From Bacteroides sp. 51 (GTDB lineage Bacteria; Bacteroidota; Bacteroidia; Bacteroidales; Bacteroidaceae), in the NCBI RefSeq assembly GCF_010500965.1, contig NZ_QVMI01000005.1, positions 1 through 64,000 of the forward strand: a stretch of 64,000 bases of DNA. The letters are read 5' to 3'. Shown here piece after piece: positions 33,562-42,253 of the stretch. The position numbers and the translations under genes were made by a program. The notes below the pieces were generated by a model that was not told the origin of the DNA, did no database searches, and saw only the letters and a list, made by a program, of their open reading frames with translations. Position 1 is the stretch's first letter, and every line of letters begins with the position of its first letter.

Positions 33562-35818
33562 CCGAAGAGAATTCTTAAAGACATCGTCTTTAGCGGCAGC
33601 CGGGCTTGTGGTTGCCAATGGCGTAGGGCCTTTCGTTCAGAATGCCGGTGCTACCATGCTGGCAGGCGCACCCTTGGGTATGCAGAACCAACCTTGGTAC
33701 GACAGTACAAAACGTTGGATACAACTTGTTCTTACGGAAGGAGATACCGATCAATATGATCCGCAATGGTGGCTCGACCTGTTCAAACGTGCGCACGTGC
33801 AAGGACTTTGCCTCGTTGCAGGTGGTGTAAACGCTTTCTATCCCACAAAAATAAAATACCATCCCAAAGCATCTTTTATGAAGGATGGGCAAGATATGTT
33901 TGGCGACATCGTTCGCCCTGCCCAGAAAATGGGCATTACCATCGTAGCCCGAACCGATGCCCAGGCCTGCCTCAACGAGGCGGCAGCTGCGCATCCGGAA
34001 TGGCTGAATATAGACGAGAATGGGAATCCCCGCAAGCATAAGTCGTTTCTGGACACCCGGACCGTAACCTGTGCGTATGGAGATTACAACTTCAAATACA
34101 TGACCGGCATTCATGAAGAAATCATGGAAATGTATGGGGTTGACGGCCTTTTCTGCAACCGTTGGCAAGGTTGGGCGCGCGGAATGTGCTATTGTCCCAC
34201 CTGCCGGAAACTCTTTCGCGAGTTCAGCAAAGGAATGGAACTTCCGCGAAAACACGAGCAGACAAAGGAACTGTTAAAGTACTACGAATGGGAAACCCAG
34301 CGCCTTACCGAACTCTGGCATCTGTGGGACGGGAAAATCCGTGCGATAAACCCCCGCTCCAGGTATTTCTCCAACGTAGGTATTGACATTGACCGTGCTG
34401 CCGAACTGGCGCCGACTTATATGAGCGAAACCCAGTCGCGCGGACAGAACCCACCCTGGCATGTGGGCTGGCAAGGGAAAAAGACACAGGCCATTTTCGG
34501 CTACGATAAGAGAATCATTGCCCTGGTGGGGATGACGCTTAGCGAACGCCATTCCGTTACCCCCGAAGCAGAGGTAAAGATGTGGTTGCTCAGTGCCGTT
34601 ACCAACGGACTCTCGCCATGGCTTATCAAATCTTCGCTCCGGAACTGGGACAACCGTTGGATTCCTGCTGTGGAGAAAGTGTATAACTGGCATTACGCCA
34701 ACGAAAAATACCTGGACAATCAAAAGAACCTGGCTAAAGTAGGTATGTTGTTCAGGAAAGATAATCCGAGGAATCCTTTGTTGGGCACAGGAGCATCAAC
34801 ATCGGTAGGTGGCGATCGCGACATTGATCCTGAAGGAAGACGTTTAAACCCCGTATTCCCTGTCAATGATAATAAAGAGGCCGAGGGCATCTACCAAACG
34901 CTTATCGAATCGCGTATTCCGTTCGATTGGGCATACAATGGAAAGCTGGATCAGGCGAATCTCGACCGTTTCAAAGTGCTGATTCTTCCCAACGCTTCGA
35001 GCCTTACCGACGACGAATGCGAAAAGATTCGTCAGTACGTACACCGGGGCGGAAGCGTTATTGCCACCTACGAAACTTCTTTATACAATAACGGAAAGCA
35101 ACGTTCAAACTTTGGCTTGGCCGATTTGCTCGGCATCGACTACGCCGGCTCGTCCGAAAGTAACGGCCCCAACGGATACATCCGCCTTGAACACGAAACC
35201 AAACATCCTGTTCTAAAAGGTTTGGAAGACACGCAGCAGATTGTAACTACCCGCAACCGGGCCAATGTGAAAGCGACAACTTCGTTCGCGGCCTCTCCGC
35301 TGACAAGGATACCAACTTACCCCACCGATCCGATGGAGCAAATCTATCCGCGCATACCGAAAACAGATATTCCTGAAATATACATGCACAATGTGGGGCG
35401 CGGGCGCGTCATCTATTTCCCCGGAAATATAGGAACCACGTTTGCACAAAATATGGCGCCCGACCTGACTTTACTTATGAATAATGTGGTACAGTGGGCT
35501 ATGAACGGTGAACCCCAGCCGGCAACGGTCAGCGGGCCCGGAATCCTTGAAGTAACCTGTTGGGAACAAACCGGCTCGATGACGGTACACCTGCTCAACT
35601 GCACGAATCCGTTCATGTTGCGGTCGGCTTACCGCGAAGACATTCCCGTAGGTTCGCAGCTTGTAACCATTCAGGTGCCGGAGAACCGCACTGTTCAGGG
35701 TGTTAAGCTATTGTCGAACGGAGCGAAAGCCAATTTCAGCCAAATCGGTAGCCGTATGTTGATTGTAACAGTCCCCACGGTTGTCGACCACGAAGTTGTT
35801 GCCATTGATTTTGCATAA
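33545..35818 (+). CDS. Tat-signal GHL6/beta-galactosidase trimerisation-like protein
   Basis: This 757-residue protein has a twin-arginine signal at residues 5-30 (NRREFLKTSSLAAAGL). About 55-330 form a barrel-like domain (WWLDLFKRAHVQGLCLVAGGV, VDGLFCNRWQGW, CPTCRKLFREF, YMSETQSRG) of the type called hypothetical glycosyl hydrolase 6. About 400-640 resemble a beta-galactosidase trimerisation or glutamine-amidotransferase fold (FKVLILPNASSLTDDECEKIRQYVHRGGSVIATYETSLY). A small beta domain ends the protein. The Tat signal means it folds, perhaps with a metal, before export. No substrate is known. It overlaps the upstream gene by 17 nt and is 1 bp from the DUF1080 gene. Confidence 0.65.
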   Translation: MKKHINRREFLKTSSLAAAGLVVANGVGPFVQNAGATMLAGAPLGMQNQPWYDSTKRWIQLVLTEGDTDQYDPQWWLDLFKRAHVQGLCLVAGGVNAFYPTKIKYHPKASFMKDGQDMFGDIVRPAQKMGITIVARTDAQACLNEAAAAHPEWLNIDENGNPRKHKSFLDTRTVTCAYGDYNFKYMTGIHEEIMEMYGVDGLFCNRWQGWARGMCYCPTCRKLFREFSKGMELPRKHEQTKELLKYYEWETQRLTELWHLWDGKIRAINPRSRYFSNVGIDIDRAAELAPTYMSETQSRGQNPPWHVGWQGKKTQAIFGYDKRIIALVGMTLSERHSVTPEAEVKMWLLSAVTNGLSPWLIKSSLRNWDNRWIPAVEKVYNWHYANEKYLDNQKNLAKVGMLFRKDNPRNPLLGTGASTSVGGDRDIDPEGRRLNPVFPVNDNKEAEGIYQTLIESRIPFDWAYNGKLDQANLDRFKVLILPNASSLTDDECEKIRQYVHRGGSVIATYETSLYNNGKQRSNFGLADLLGIDYAGSSESNGPNGYIRLEHETKHPVLKGLEDTQQIVTTRNRANVKATTSFAASPLTRIPTYPTDPMEQIYPRIPKTDIPEIYMHNVGRGRVIYFPGNIGTTFAQNMAPDLTLLMNNVVQWAMNGEPQPATVSGPGILEVTCWEQTGSMTVHLLNCTNPFMLRSAYREDIPVGSQLVTIQVPENRTVQGVKLLSNGAKANFSQIGSRMLIVTVPTVVDHEVVAIDFA

Positions 35819-35819
35819 T

Positions 35820-36635
35820 ATGAAAAGAACAGTATACCTTATAACAGCCGCCCTCTTCGGTTTCTTTTGCACCGCCTGCACGCAGGAGGACGATTGGAAA
35901 CCCCTTTTCAATGGAGAGAACCTGGAGAACTTCGATACCTACCTTGGCCCTCCTTTCCCCAGGCTGGAAGAGCTTGCCGCCCATGTCACCCCAGAGAACG
36001 TGTACTCGGTAGTGGAGTTGGCCGGCGAAAAAGTAATTCGCGTTTCGGGCGAGGTGCATGGCTCCATGGCTACCAGGGAATCGTTTAGCAATTATCACCT
36101 GCAAATGGTTTTCAAATGGGGAGAGTACGTGCCCCACGAGCGCAACAGCGGACTGCTGTATCACAGTTACGATCCCTTCGGCGCTTCCTATTGGACGTGG
36201 ATGGGCTCCATGGAGTTTCAACTGATGCATGGCAACCTCGGCGATGCCTATATCATGGTCGACGAGATTCAGTGCGAAGCCTCCGTCGAAAACCGGAACA
36301 ACCAATACATATACGCACCCGGAGGAGAAAAAGTACAGTTCGGCCAGCAGCACCGCCGGCGGATGATACGCAAAGCACTGGATAATGAAAACCCGTTGGG
36401 CGAATGGAATACGGTGGATCTGTATTGCTTCGGCACAACAGCCGTACACGTGGTGAATGGGAAAACGGTTCTGGTAAATGAAAACATCAGCGTGAGCAAA
36501 GACGGAGAATCGACACCGCTAACGAGTGGCAAGATTCAGATTCAGTCCGAAGGCGCCGAATTCTTTATTAAAACAATGAAGATAAAACCGATTGTCGCCA
36601 TACCGGCCGGGTTGCTCGAAATAGATAATGAATAG
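35820..36635 (+). CDS. DUF1080 (3-keto-disaccharide hydrolase-like) lipoprotein
   Basis: This 271-residue protein starts at ATG 35820, directly after the upstream stop. The lipoprotein box is FFCTAC. Motifs are WKPLFNGENLENFDTYLG at the start, NYHLQMVFKWGE, NSGLLYHS, MGSMEFQLMHGNLGDAYI and LGEWNTVDLYCFG. These match the DUF1080 concanavalin-like fold, members of which hydrolyse 3-keto-glycosides. A lyase or glycosidase role on a modified sugar is possible. No sugar 3-dehydrogenase (Gfo/Idh type) is seen in the window, which a 3-keto pathway would require. Confidence 0.75.
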   Translation: MKRTVYLITAALFGFFCTACTQEDDWKPLFNGENLENFDTYLGPPFPRLEELAAHVTPENVYSVVELAGEKVIRVSGEVHGSMATRESFSNYHLQMVFKWGEYVPHERNSGLLYHSYDPFGASYWTWMGSMEFQLMHGNLGDAYIMVDEIQCEASVENRNNQYIYAPGGEKVQFGQQHRRRMIRKALDNENPLGEWNTVDLYCFGTTAVHVVNGKTVLVNENISVSKDGESTPLTSGKIQIQSEGAEFFIKTMKIKPIVAIPAGLLEIDNE

Positions 36636-36656
36636 AAATCAATGATAACATATAAC

Positions 36657-37538
36657 ATGAAGAAAGTATTAATAGTAGCGCTGGCAACAGTTGCAGTGGT
36701 CTTGGCAGGATGCCAAACCGACAATCGCTCGGATTACGAGAAGATGGGTTGGAAAGTAGGTATACAATCCTACACGTTTACAAAGTTCTCCTTGTTTGAG
36801 GCAATTGATGCCGCTTCCGACCTGGGGCTGAAATACGTGGAAGCAACCACCTGGCAAAGAATCGAGCCGGATAAAAAGGACGCGTTCAACCCCTGGTGGA
36901 TGTCGGCCGAGACTAAACAGAAGATAAAAGACAAATGCGCCGAGAAAGGAGTGGAGATCGTCTCTTTCTACTGCCGGCCGAGCAAAGAGGATATAGAGAA
37001 AGAGTCCGAACAGGTGGAAAAGATTTTCCAGTTCTGCCAGGAAATGAATCTGATACTCACTACCGATCCCATCCGTGTGAAATCCGGGTTCGGAAGCATG
37101 GAGTTTTACGACAATCTCTGTCAGAAATATGGGGTAACAATGGTCTTGACCAATCATCCCAAGAGTCATGGATCACCCTACTGGAACGCCGACGATGTGC
37201 TCGAAGATTGTGCCGGACGGAGTAAATACATCGGTGCATCCGTAGACGTGGGTCACTTTATGCGCGATGGAACCGATCCGTACGAAGCCGTTCGCAAGTA
37301 CACCGACGCCGGACGTATGTATCATTTCCATTTCCGCGATGTGGATAGTGAAGGAAAAGATGTTGCTTTGGGCGATGGAGCCGCGCATATTAAAGAAATG
37401 CTGGCGTATATGTATGAAAAGAAAGCCACTCCCATTCTTGTATTCGAATACGAAAGAGATCAGGAGGAACCTCTGAAATACATCGTTCCAAGTCTTGGAT
37501 TCCTGAACCGGGAAGCCACGGAATTGCTGAAGAAATAG
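36657..37538 (+). CDS. Xylose-isomerase-like TIM-barrel lipoprotein
   Basis: This 293-residue protein starts at MKKVLIVALATV (ATG 36657); a lipobox follows (VVLAGCQTD). The barrel has YKIG-type start (WKVGIQSYTFTKF), DLGLKYVEATTW, KGVEIVSFYCRP, GASVDVGHFMRDG, MYHFHFRDV and PILVFEYERD. It resembles the AP-endonuclease/xylose-isomerase-like sugar epimerase family with metal-binding Glu, Asp, His and Glu positions. Export as a lipoprotein is unusual for sugar isomerases, which usually work in the cytoplasm; in Bacteroidota such proteins often sit beside DUF1080 genes. The reaction is unknown. Confidence 0.78.
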   Translation: MKKVLIVALATVAVVLAGCQTDNRSDYEKMGWKVGIQSYTFTKFSLFEAIDAASDLGLKYVEATTWQRIEPDKKDAFNPWWMSAETKQKIKDKCAEKGVEIVSFYCRPSKEDIEKESEQVEKIFQFCQEMNLILTTDPIRVKSGFGSMEFYDNLCQKYGVTMVLTNHPKSHGSPYWNADDVLEDCAGRSKYIGASVDVGHFMRDGTDPYEAVRKYTDAGRMYHFHFRDVDSEGKDVALGDGAAHIKEMLAYMYEKKATPILVFEYERDQEEPLKYIVPSLGFLNREATELLKK

Positions 37539-37562
37539 AAACATTGATATAAAAACATAGAA

Positions 37563-39488
37563 ATGGAAGATAGAAAAGCCTTTTTCAGGATACTTTCCCT
37601 TGCGGTTATTTTCATCCTTAGCTTTTCCCTTGCGGGCGAAGCCAAAGTAAAGCTCCCCGTCCTCGTATCCGATGGCATGGTGCTTCAACGTGAGCAACCC
37701 ATCAAGGTGTGGGGCTGGGCCGATGCCGGTGAAGCCATCGAAGTGAAATTCCTCAAAAAGAAATACCAGACGGTGGCCGATGCAAACGGCAACTGGATGG
37801 TAGAACTGAAGCCCGCTAAGGCCGGGGGCCCTTACACGATGAACATCAACGACGTGGAACTGAAAGACATCCTGATCGGCGATGTATTCCTGTTCTCCGG
37901 CCAGTCCAATATGGAAACCACCATAGAGCGTGTGATGGATATGTTTGCCGACGACATCCGCTCGTACGAGAACCCCAATATCCGGCACATCAAGCTTCAG
38001 CACGATTATAATTTCAAGCCGCAGCGTGATGTGAAACCCGCTGCCTGGCGCCCCGTTACGCAGGAATACGTCATGCCGATGACGGCTGTTCCTTATTTCT
38101 TTGCCCGCTTTCTGTACGAAGAGAAAAAGATTCCCATCGGGCTGGTAAATACCGCCGTAGGTGGGTCGCCCATCGAAGCCTGGGTGAACGAAGATTACCT
38201 CACCGGATTTCCGCAATACCTGATCGATAAAAAGATTTGCGAAGCAGATGGCTATGTTGAAGCCGTACAGAAACTGCAAAACATGCGCGGGCGCCTGTAT
38301 AACGAAGCGTTGAACGCCAACGATGCCGGACTGAAAGAGAACTGGAAGAACCCTGTGCTGGACGACAGCAACTGGACCATCACCGATATGTTTGCCAATT
38401 GGGCAAGCGACGGGTATTCCAACGTAAACGGTTCGCATTGGCTCCGCAAAAACATCGACCTGCCCAAACGCCTGGCCGGACAAAAGGCCGTACTGCGACT
38501 GGGTTGCATCATCGACGCCGATTCTGTATTTGTAAACGGCGTCTTTGTCGGCAATACCACCTACCAGTACCCTCCGCGCATTTATACCCTTCCCGCAAAC
38601 CTTCTGAAAGAAGGAAAGAACAACATCACCATCCGTTTGTTTTGCAGCGGAGGACGGGCAAGGTTTGTAGAAGACAAGCCTTATAAAATCGTTTTCGATC
38701 AAGAGGAAATCAGTCTTCTGGGCAATTGGAAACACCGCGTGGGCTGCCGTATGTTCGGTTTGCCGGGTGGCGTAGGTTTCTCGGGCAAAGCCGCCGTATT
38801 GTATAATGCGCTGATTGCCCCGTTGCAGAATATGACCTTCAAAGGCGCTTTCTGGTATCAGGGCGAATCGAACGCGGGCCGTTCTTACGAGTATTACGAT
38901 ATGTTTACGGCGCTGGCAAGCAGTTGGCGCGACTTGTTCGACCGGCAGGATCTGCCTTTTATTATTCTGCAACTGCCCAATCACATGCAGCAGCGCAACG
39001 AACCGTCCGATGGCGGTTGGGCGCAACTCCGGGAGGTGCAAAAGCAACTGGCGCAGGATATTCCGCATGCAGCCATGACGGTTAACATCGATTTGGGTGA
39101 GTGGAACGACATCCACCCGTTGAACAAAAAGGATGTGGGTTACCGCATGATGCTCCAGGCCGAAAAGCTGATGTACGGAAACAACAAGGTCATAGCCGAC
39201 GGTCCGGTTTACGAATCGTACGAAATAACAGGCAACAAAGTCATACTCACCTTCAAAGAAGGCACGAACGACTTTAAGCCGGTCGATGAATTGAAAGGCT
39301 TTGCCATTGCCGGAAAGGACGGACGCTACCAATGGGCTAAAGCCCGGATAGAGAATGGTAAAGTCGTTGTCTGGAACGATCGTATTGCCCATCCCGACAA
39401 GGTGCGCTATGCCTGGGCCGATAATCCGGGCGAAGTGAACCTGTACAACCAATCGGGTTTGCCGGCGGCACCGTTTCAGACAAAATAA
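37563..39488 (+). CDS. SGNH acetylesterase (sialate O-acetylesterase-like)
   Basis: This 641-residue protein has a signal peptide (to about residue 27, SLAGEAK). The SGNH blocks are split. Catalytic Ser115 is in FLFSGQSNMET, GLVNTAVGGSPIEAWV gives the Gly block, FWYQGESNAG the Asn block, and WNDIHPLNKKDVGYRM the Asp-His pair. A beta-sandwich insertion of about 150 residues (near 255-385) lies in the middle (WLRKNIDLPKRLAGQKAVLRLGC). Despite the family name, relatives in xylan PULs remove acetyl groups from xylan. It is likely periplasmic. It is 19 bp upstream of the transporter gene. Confidence 0.85.
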   Translation: MEDRKAFFRILSLAVIFILSFSLAGEAKVKLPVLVSDGMVLQREQPIKVWGWADAGEAIEVKFLKKKYQTVADANGNWMVELKPAKAGGPYTMNINDVELKDILIGDVFLFSGQSNMETTIERVMDMFADDIRSYENPNIRHIKLQHDYNFKPQRDVKPAAWRPVTQEYVMPMTAVPYFFARFLYEEKKIPIGLVNTAVGGSPIEAWVNEDYLTGFPQYLIDKKICEADGYVEAVQKLQNMRGRLYNEALNANDAGLKENWKNPVLDDSNWTITDMFANWASDGYSNVNGSHWLRKNIDLPKRLAGQKAVLRLGCIIDADSVFVNGVFVGNTTYQYPPRIYTLPANLLKEGKNNITIRLFCSGGRARFVEDKPYKIVFDQEEISLLGNWKHRVGCRMFGLPGGVGFSGKAAVLYNALIAPLQNMTFKGAFWYQGESNAGRSYEYYDMFTALASSWRDLFDRQDLPFIILQLPNHMQQRNEPSDGGWAQLREVQKQLAQDIPHAAMTVNIDLGEWNDIHPLNKKDVGYRMMLQAEKLMYGNNKVIADGPVYESYEITGNKVILTFKEGTNDFKPVDELKGFAIAGKDGRYQWAKARIENGKVVVWNDRIAHPDKVRYAWADNPGEVNLYNQSGLPAAPFQTK

Positions 39489-39507
39489 CCACAAATAAAT
39501 CAATATC

Positions 39508-40923
39508 ATGAATTCAACTTCACAAGCAGTCAACGAATCGAAAGGATTTTATAAACTATCGTGGATGCAACGCGTTGGATTTGGCTCGGGCGATCTGGCC
39601 CAAAACCTCATCTACCAAACCGTATCCATGTATCTGCTTATTTTCTATACCAATGTTTTCGGTATCTCGGCAGCTGCCGCGGGTACAATGTTCCTTATTG
39701 TTAGGTTAGTTGATGTCATCTGGGACCCGATAGTCGGTGCCTTCGTGGATAAACACAATCCGCGCCTGGGCAAATACCGCTCTTATCTGGTTCTGGGTGG
39801 CATTCCGCTCACGGGCTTTGCTATCCTTTGCTTCTGGAACGGGTTCTCCGGATCGCTGCTCTACGCATATATCACTTACGTGGGTTTGTCCATGCTCTAC
39901 ACCCTGATCAATGTTCCCTACGGTGCGTTGAACGCTTCGCTCACCCGCGATACGGACGAGATTACCAAGCTCACCTCTGTACGTATGTTCCTCGCCAACC
40001 TGGGTGGTTTGGCGGTAGGCTATGGCATACCGATTGTTGTTAAGATGTTCTCTCCCGACGGAAAGATCAACTCGTCCGAATCCGGCAACGCCTGGTTCAT
40101 TACAATGACCATTTATGCCCTTACCGGCCTGGCTTTACTTATCTTTTGTTATACCCAGACCAAAGAGCGGGTAGTTATGGATGTGAAAGATACGGAACAG
40201 GTAAAAGTGTCCGACCTGTGGATGGAATTCAAACACAACAAACCGTTGCGTGTGTTGGCATTCTTCTTCATCACCGCCTTTGCCATGATGGCCATCGGCA
40301 ACTCGGCCGGTTCTTACTACATGATCTATAATGTACAAGCCCCCGATATGCTGCCTTATTTCATGGCGCTCGGCTCCATTCCCGCGTTCATTTTCATGCC
40401 GATGGTTCCTGCCATCAAACGGGCTATCGGTAAGAAACAAATGTTCTATGTTTTCCTCACCATTGCCATTGCTGGCATGGCGATATTGTATGTTATATCG
40501 GTAGTTCCCGCACTTAAAACACAGGTGTGGCTGGTGCTTGTGGCCCAGTTTGTGAAGTCGACAGGCGTTATCGTAGCCACGGGCTATATGTGGGCGTTGG
40601 TTCCGGAGGTTATATCGTATGGCGAATACACCACCGGCAAGCGAATATCGGGTATTGTGAATGCCCTGACCGGGATATTCTTTAAAGCCGGAATGGCTTT
40701 AGGAGGCGTTGTGCCCGGTTTCGTACTGGCCTTTGTTGATTTTGACGAGAAGAACGCCGTCACCCAATCTGCTTTGGCCGAACAGGGCATCCTTTGGCTT
40801 GTGGCCGTAATCCCTGCGCTACTGCTGTTGTTGGCCATGTTTGTCATTTCCAAATACGAACTGGAAGATGATGTCATCGACCGTATCAATCTGGAAATAG
40901 AAGAGAGACACCTGAAGAAATAA
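39508..40923 (+). CDS. GPH-family sugar/uronide:cation symporter
   Basis: This 471-residue protein has about 12 membrane helices. It begins LSWMQRVGFGSGDLAQNLIYQTVSMYLLIFYTNVFG and contains DVIWDPIVGAFVDKHNPRLGKYRSYL, the signature of glycoside-pentoside-hexuronide transporters. It also has FLANLGGLAVGYGIP and EVISYGEYTTGKRISGIVNALTG. It should import xylose, xylo-oligosaccharides or glucuronosyl-xylose across the inner membrane. It is the only transporter in the PUL part of the window. It lies between the acetylesterase and the xylanase genes. Confidence 0.92.
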   Translation: MNSTSQAVNESKGFYKLSWMQRVGFGSGDLAQNLIYQTVSMYLLIFYTNVFGISAAAAGTMFLIVRLVDVIWDPIVGAFVDKHNPRLGKYRSYLVLGGIPLTGFAILCFWNGFSGSLLYAYITYVGLSMLYTLINVPYGALNASLTRDTDEITKLTSVRMFLANLGGLAVGYGIPIVVKMFSPDGKINSSESGNAWFITMTIYALTGLALLIFCYTQTKERVVMDVKDTEQVKVSDLWMEFKHNKPLRVLAFFFITAFAMMAIGNSAGSYYMIYNVQAPDMLPYFMALGSIPAFIFMPMVPAIKRAIGKKQMFYVFLTIAIAGMAILYVISVVPALKTQVWLVLVAQFVKSTGVIVATGYMWALVPEVISYGEYTTGKRISGIVNALTGIFFKAGMALGGVVPGFVLAFVDFDEKNAVTQSALAEQGILWLVAVIPALLLLLAMFVISKYELEDDVIDRINLEIEERHLKK

Positions 40924-40956
40924 AACGAATACTATAATTAATTGAATATCATTATC

Positions 40957-42078
40957 ATGAAAAAACTATGTACGTACACCCTTTCCATCTTATTATCATT
41001 GCCCTGCCTGTGCAGCTGCTTGGATAAACCTGCAACCCTCAAATCGGCGCTTGCCGATAAGTTCCTTATCGGTACGGCCCTTAATGTGTCGCAGATCACC
41101 GGTCGCGATACTGCGGGTATTCGTGTAGTCGAAGAACAATTTTCGACTATTGTGGCCGAAAACTGCATGAAGAGTGGCGAGCTGTTCGCTGCTCCCGGCG
41201 AGTACGATTTTACCATGGCCGATAAGTTTGTAGAATTTGGCACCTCGCGCGGCATTGCTGTTTCGGGGCATACGCTGATCTGGCACTCGCAGCTACCCAA
41301 GTGGTTTTGCCACGACGAGAAGGGTGAACTTGTAACCCCCGATGTACTGAAAGAACGTATGAAAAACCACATTTATACGGTAGTCGGACGTTATAAAGGC
41401 CGTATCTTCGGTTGGGATGTGGTGAACGAAGCCATCAACGACAATGGTACCTGGCGCGAATCTCCCTTCTATAAAATATTGGGTGAAGAATTTATGTACC
41501 TCGCTTTCCAGTATGCCAACGAAGCCGACCCTAATGTCGAACTTTATTATAACGATTACAACGAATGGCACACCGGCAAGCGCGATGCCATTGTGAAGGT
41601 GGTAAAAGAACTCAAGAAAAGAGGATTGCGTATTGATGGCGTGGGCATGCAAGGCCACGTAGGTCTGGATGGCCCTTCACTCGAAGAGTATCAGGCGGCT
41701 ATCGATGCTTATGCCTCAGCGGGCGTGAAGGTGATGATTACCGAGTTCGACATGTCAGCCTTACCCTTTGGCAGACGAAACGTGGGAGCCAACATCGCCG
41801 ACACGGAAGCCTATAACAAGGAAATGAATCCTTATACCAACGGACTTCCCGAAGATATATCGACTCAATGGAATACCCGCATGATGGATTTCTTCCGGTT
41901 ATTTCTGAAAAACAGCGATAAGATTTCCCGCGTAACCGTATGGGGTGTGGCCGATGGCGACTCATGGAAGAACAATTTCCCTATGCCCGGACGTACGGAT
42001 TACCCCTTGCTGTTCGATCGTAATCATCAACCAAAGCCTGTGGTCGGGAGCATCATTGATGCAGCAATGAATAAGTAA
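40957..42078 (+). CDS. GH10 endo-1,4-beta-xylanase lipoprotein
   Basis: This 373-residue enzyme starts at ATG 40957; the lipobox is LPCLCSCLDK. Catalytic acid Glu158 is in WDVVNEAIND and nucleophile Glu263 is in VMITEFDMS. Other GH10 blocks are VAENCMKSGEL, HTLIWHSQLPKWF, YYNDYNEW, GVGMQGH and VTVWGVADGDSW. GH10 xylanases cut the xylan backbone and tolerate substituents, yielding short decorated oligosaccharides. As a lipoprotein without a separate binding module it may sit in the periplasm or on the surface. Repeated CCCGGG palindromes follow the gene. Confidence 0.95.
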   Translation: MKKLCTYTLSILLSLPCLCSCLDKPATLKSALADKFLIGTALNVSQITGRDTAGIRVVEEQFSTIVAENCMKSGELFAAPGEYDFTMADKFVEFGTSRGIAVSGHTLIWHSQLPKWFCHDEKGELVTPDVLKERMKNHIYTVVGRYKGRIFGWDVVNEAINDNGTWRESPFYKILGEEFMYLAFQYANEADPNVELYYNDYNEWHTGKRDAIVKVVKELKKRGLRIDGVGMQGHVGLDGPSLEEYQAAIDAYASAGVKVMITEFDMSALPFGRRNVGANIADTEAYNKEMNPYTNGLPEDISTQWNTRMMDFFRLFLKNSDKISRVTVWGVADGDSWKNNFPMPGRTDYPLLFDRNHQPKPVVGSIIDAAMNK

Positions 42079-42106
42079 ATGCTTGCCATGCTTATTGCAT
42101 TGGTAT

Positions 42107-42194
42107 AAAAAGACCCGGGTGTTCCATCTGAAAACACCCGGGTGTATTTACCTAAAAGACCCAGGTCTTTTGACCCAAAACACCCGGGTCTTTT
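42107..42194. repeat. Four clustered CCCGGG-centred palindromes
   Basis: In 88 bp there are AAAGACCCGGGTGTT, AAAACACCCGGGTGTA, AAAAGACCCAGGTCTTTT and AAAACACCCGGGTCTTTT. Each is a near-palindrome about 16-18 bp long with A/T ends, so each can fold or pair with another. They lie between the GH10 stop and the cytoplasmic GH43 gene, the largest gap inside the enzyme run (about 175 bp). A terminator or attenuator that lowers expression of downstream genes, or an interspersed repeat like REP elements, are both possible. Confidence 0.7.
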
Positions 42195-42253
42195 CAGCCC
42201 CGAAAAACAATGTCTTTAAAAGTCATAACGTATCATATCAAAAGAATTAAATA

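Noticed and set aside
37173-39533. Minus-strand open frame of 786 codons
   Set aside because: It is antisense to the acetylesterase gene, has no family pattern, and comes from the GC-rich third positions of that gene.
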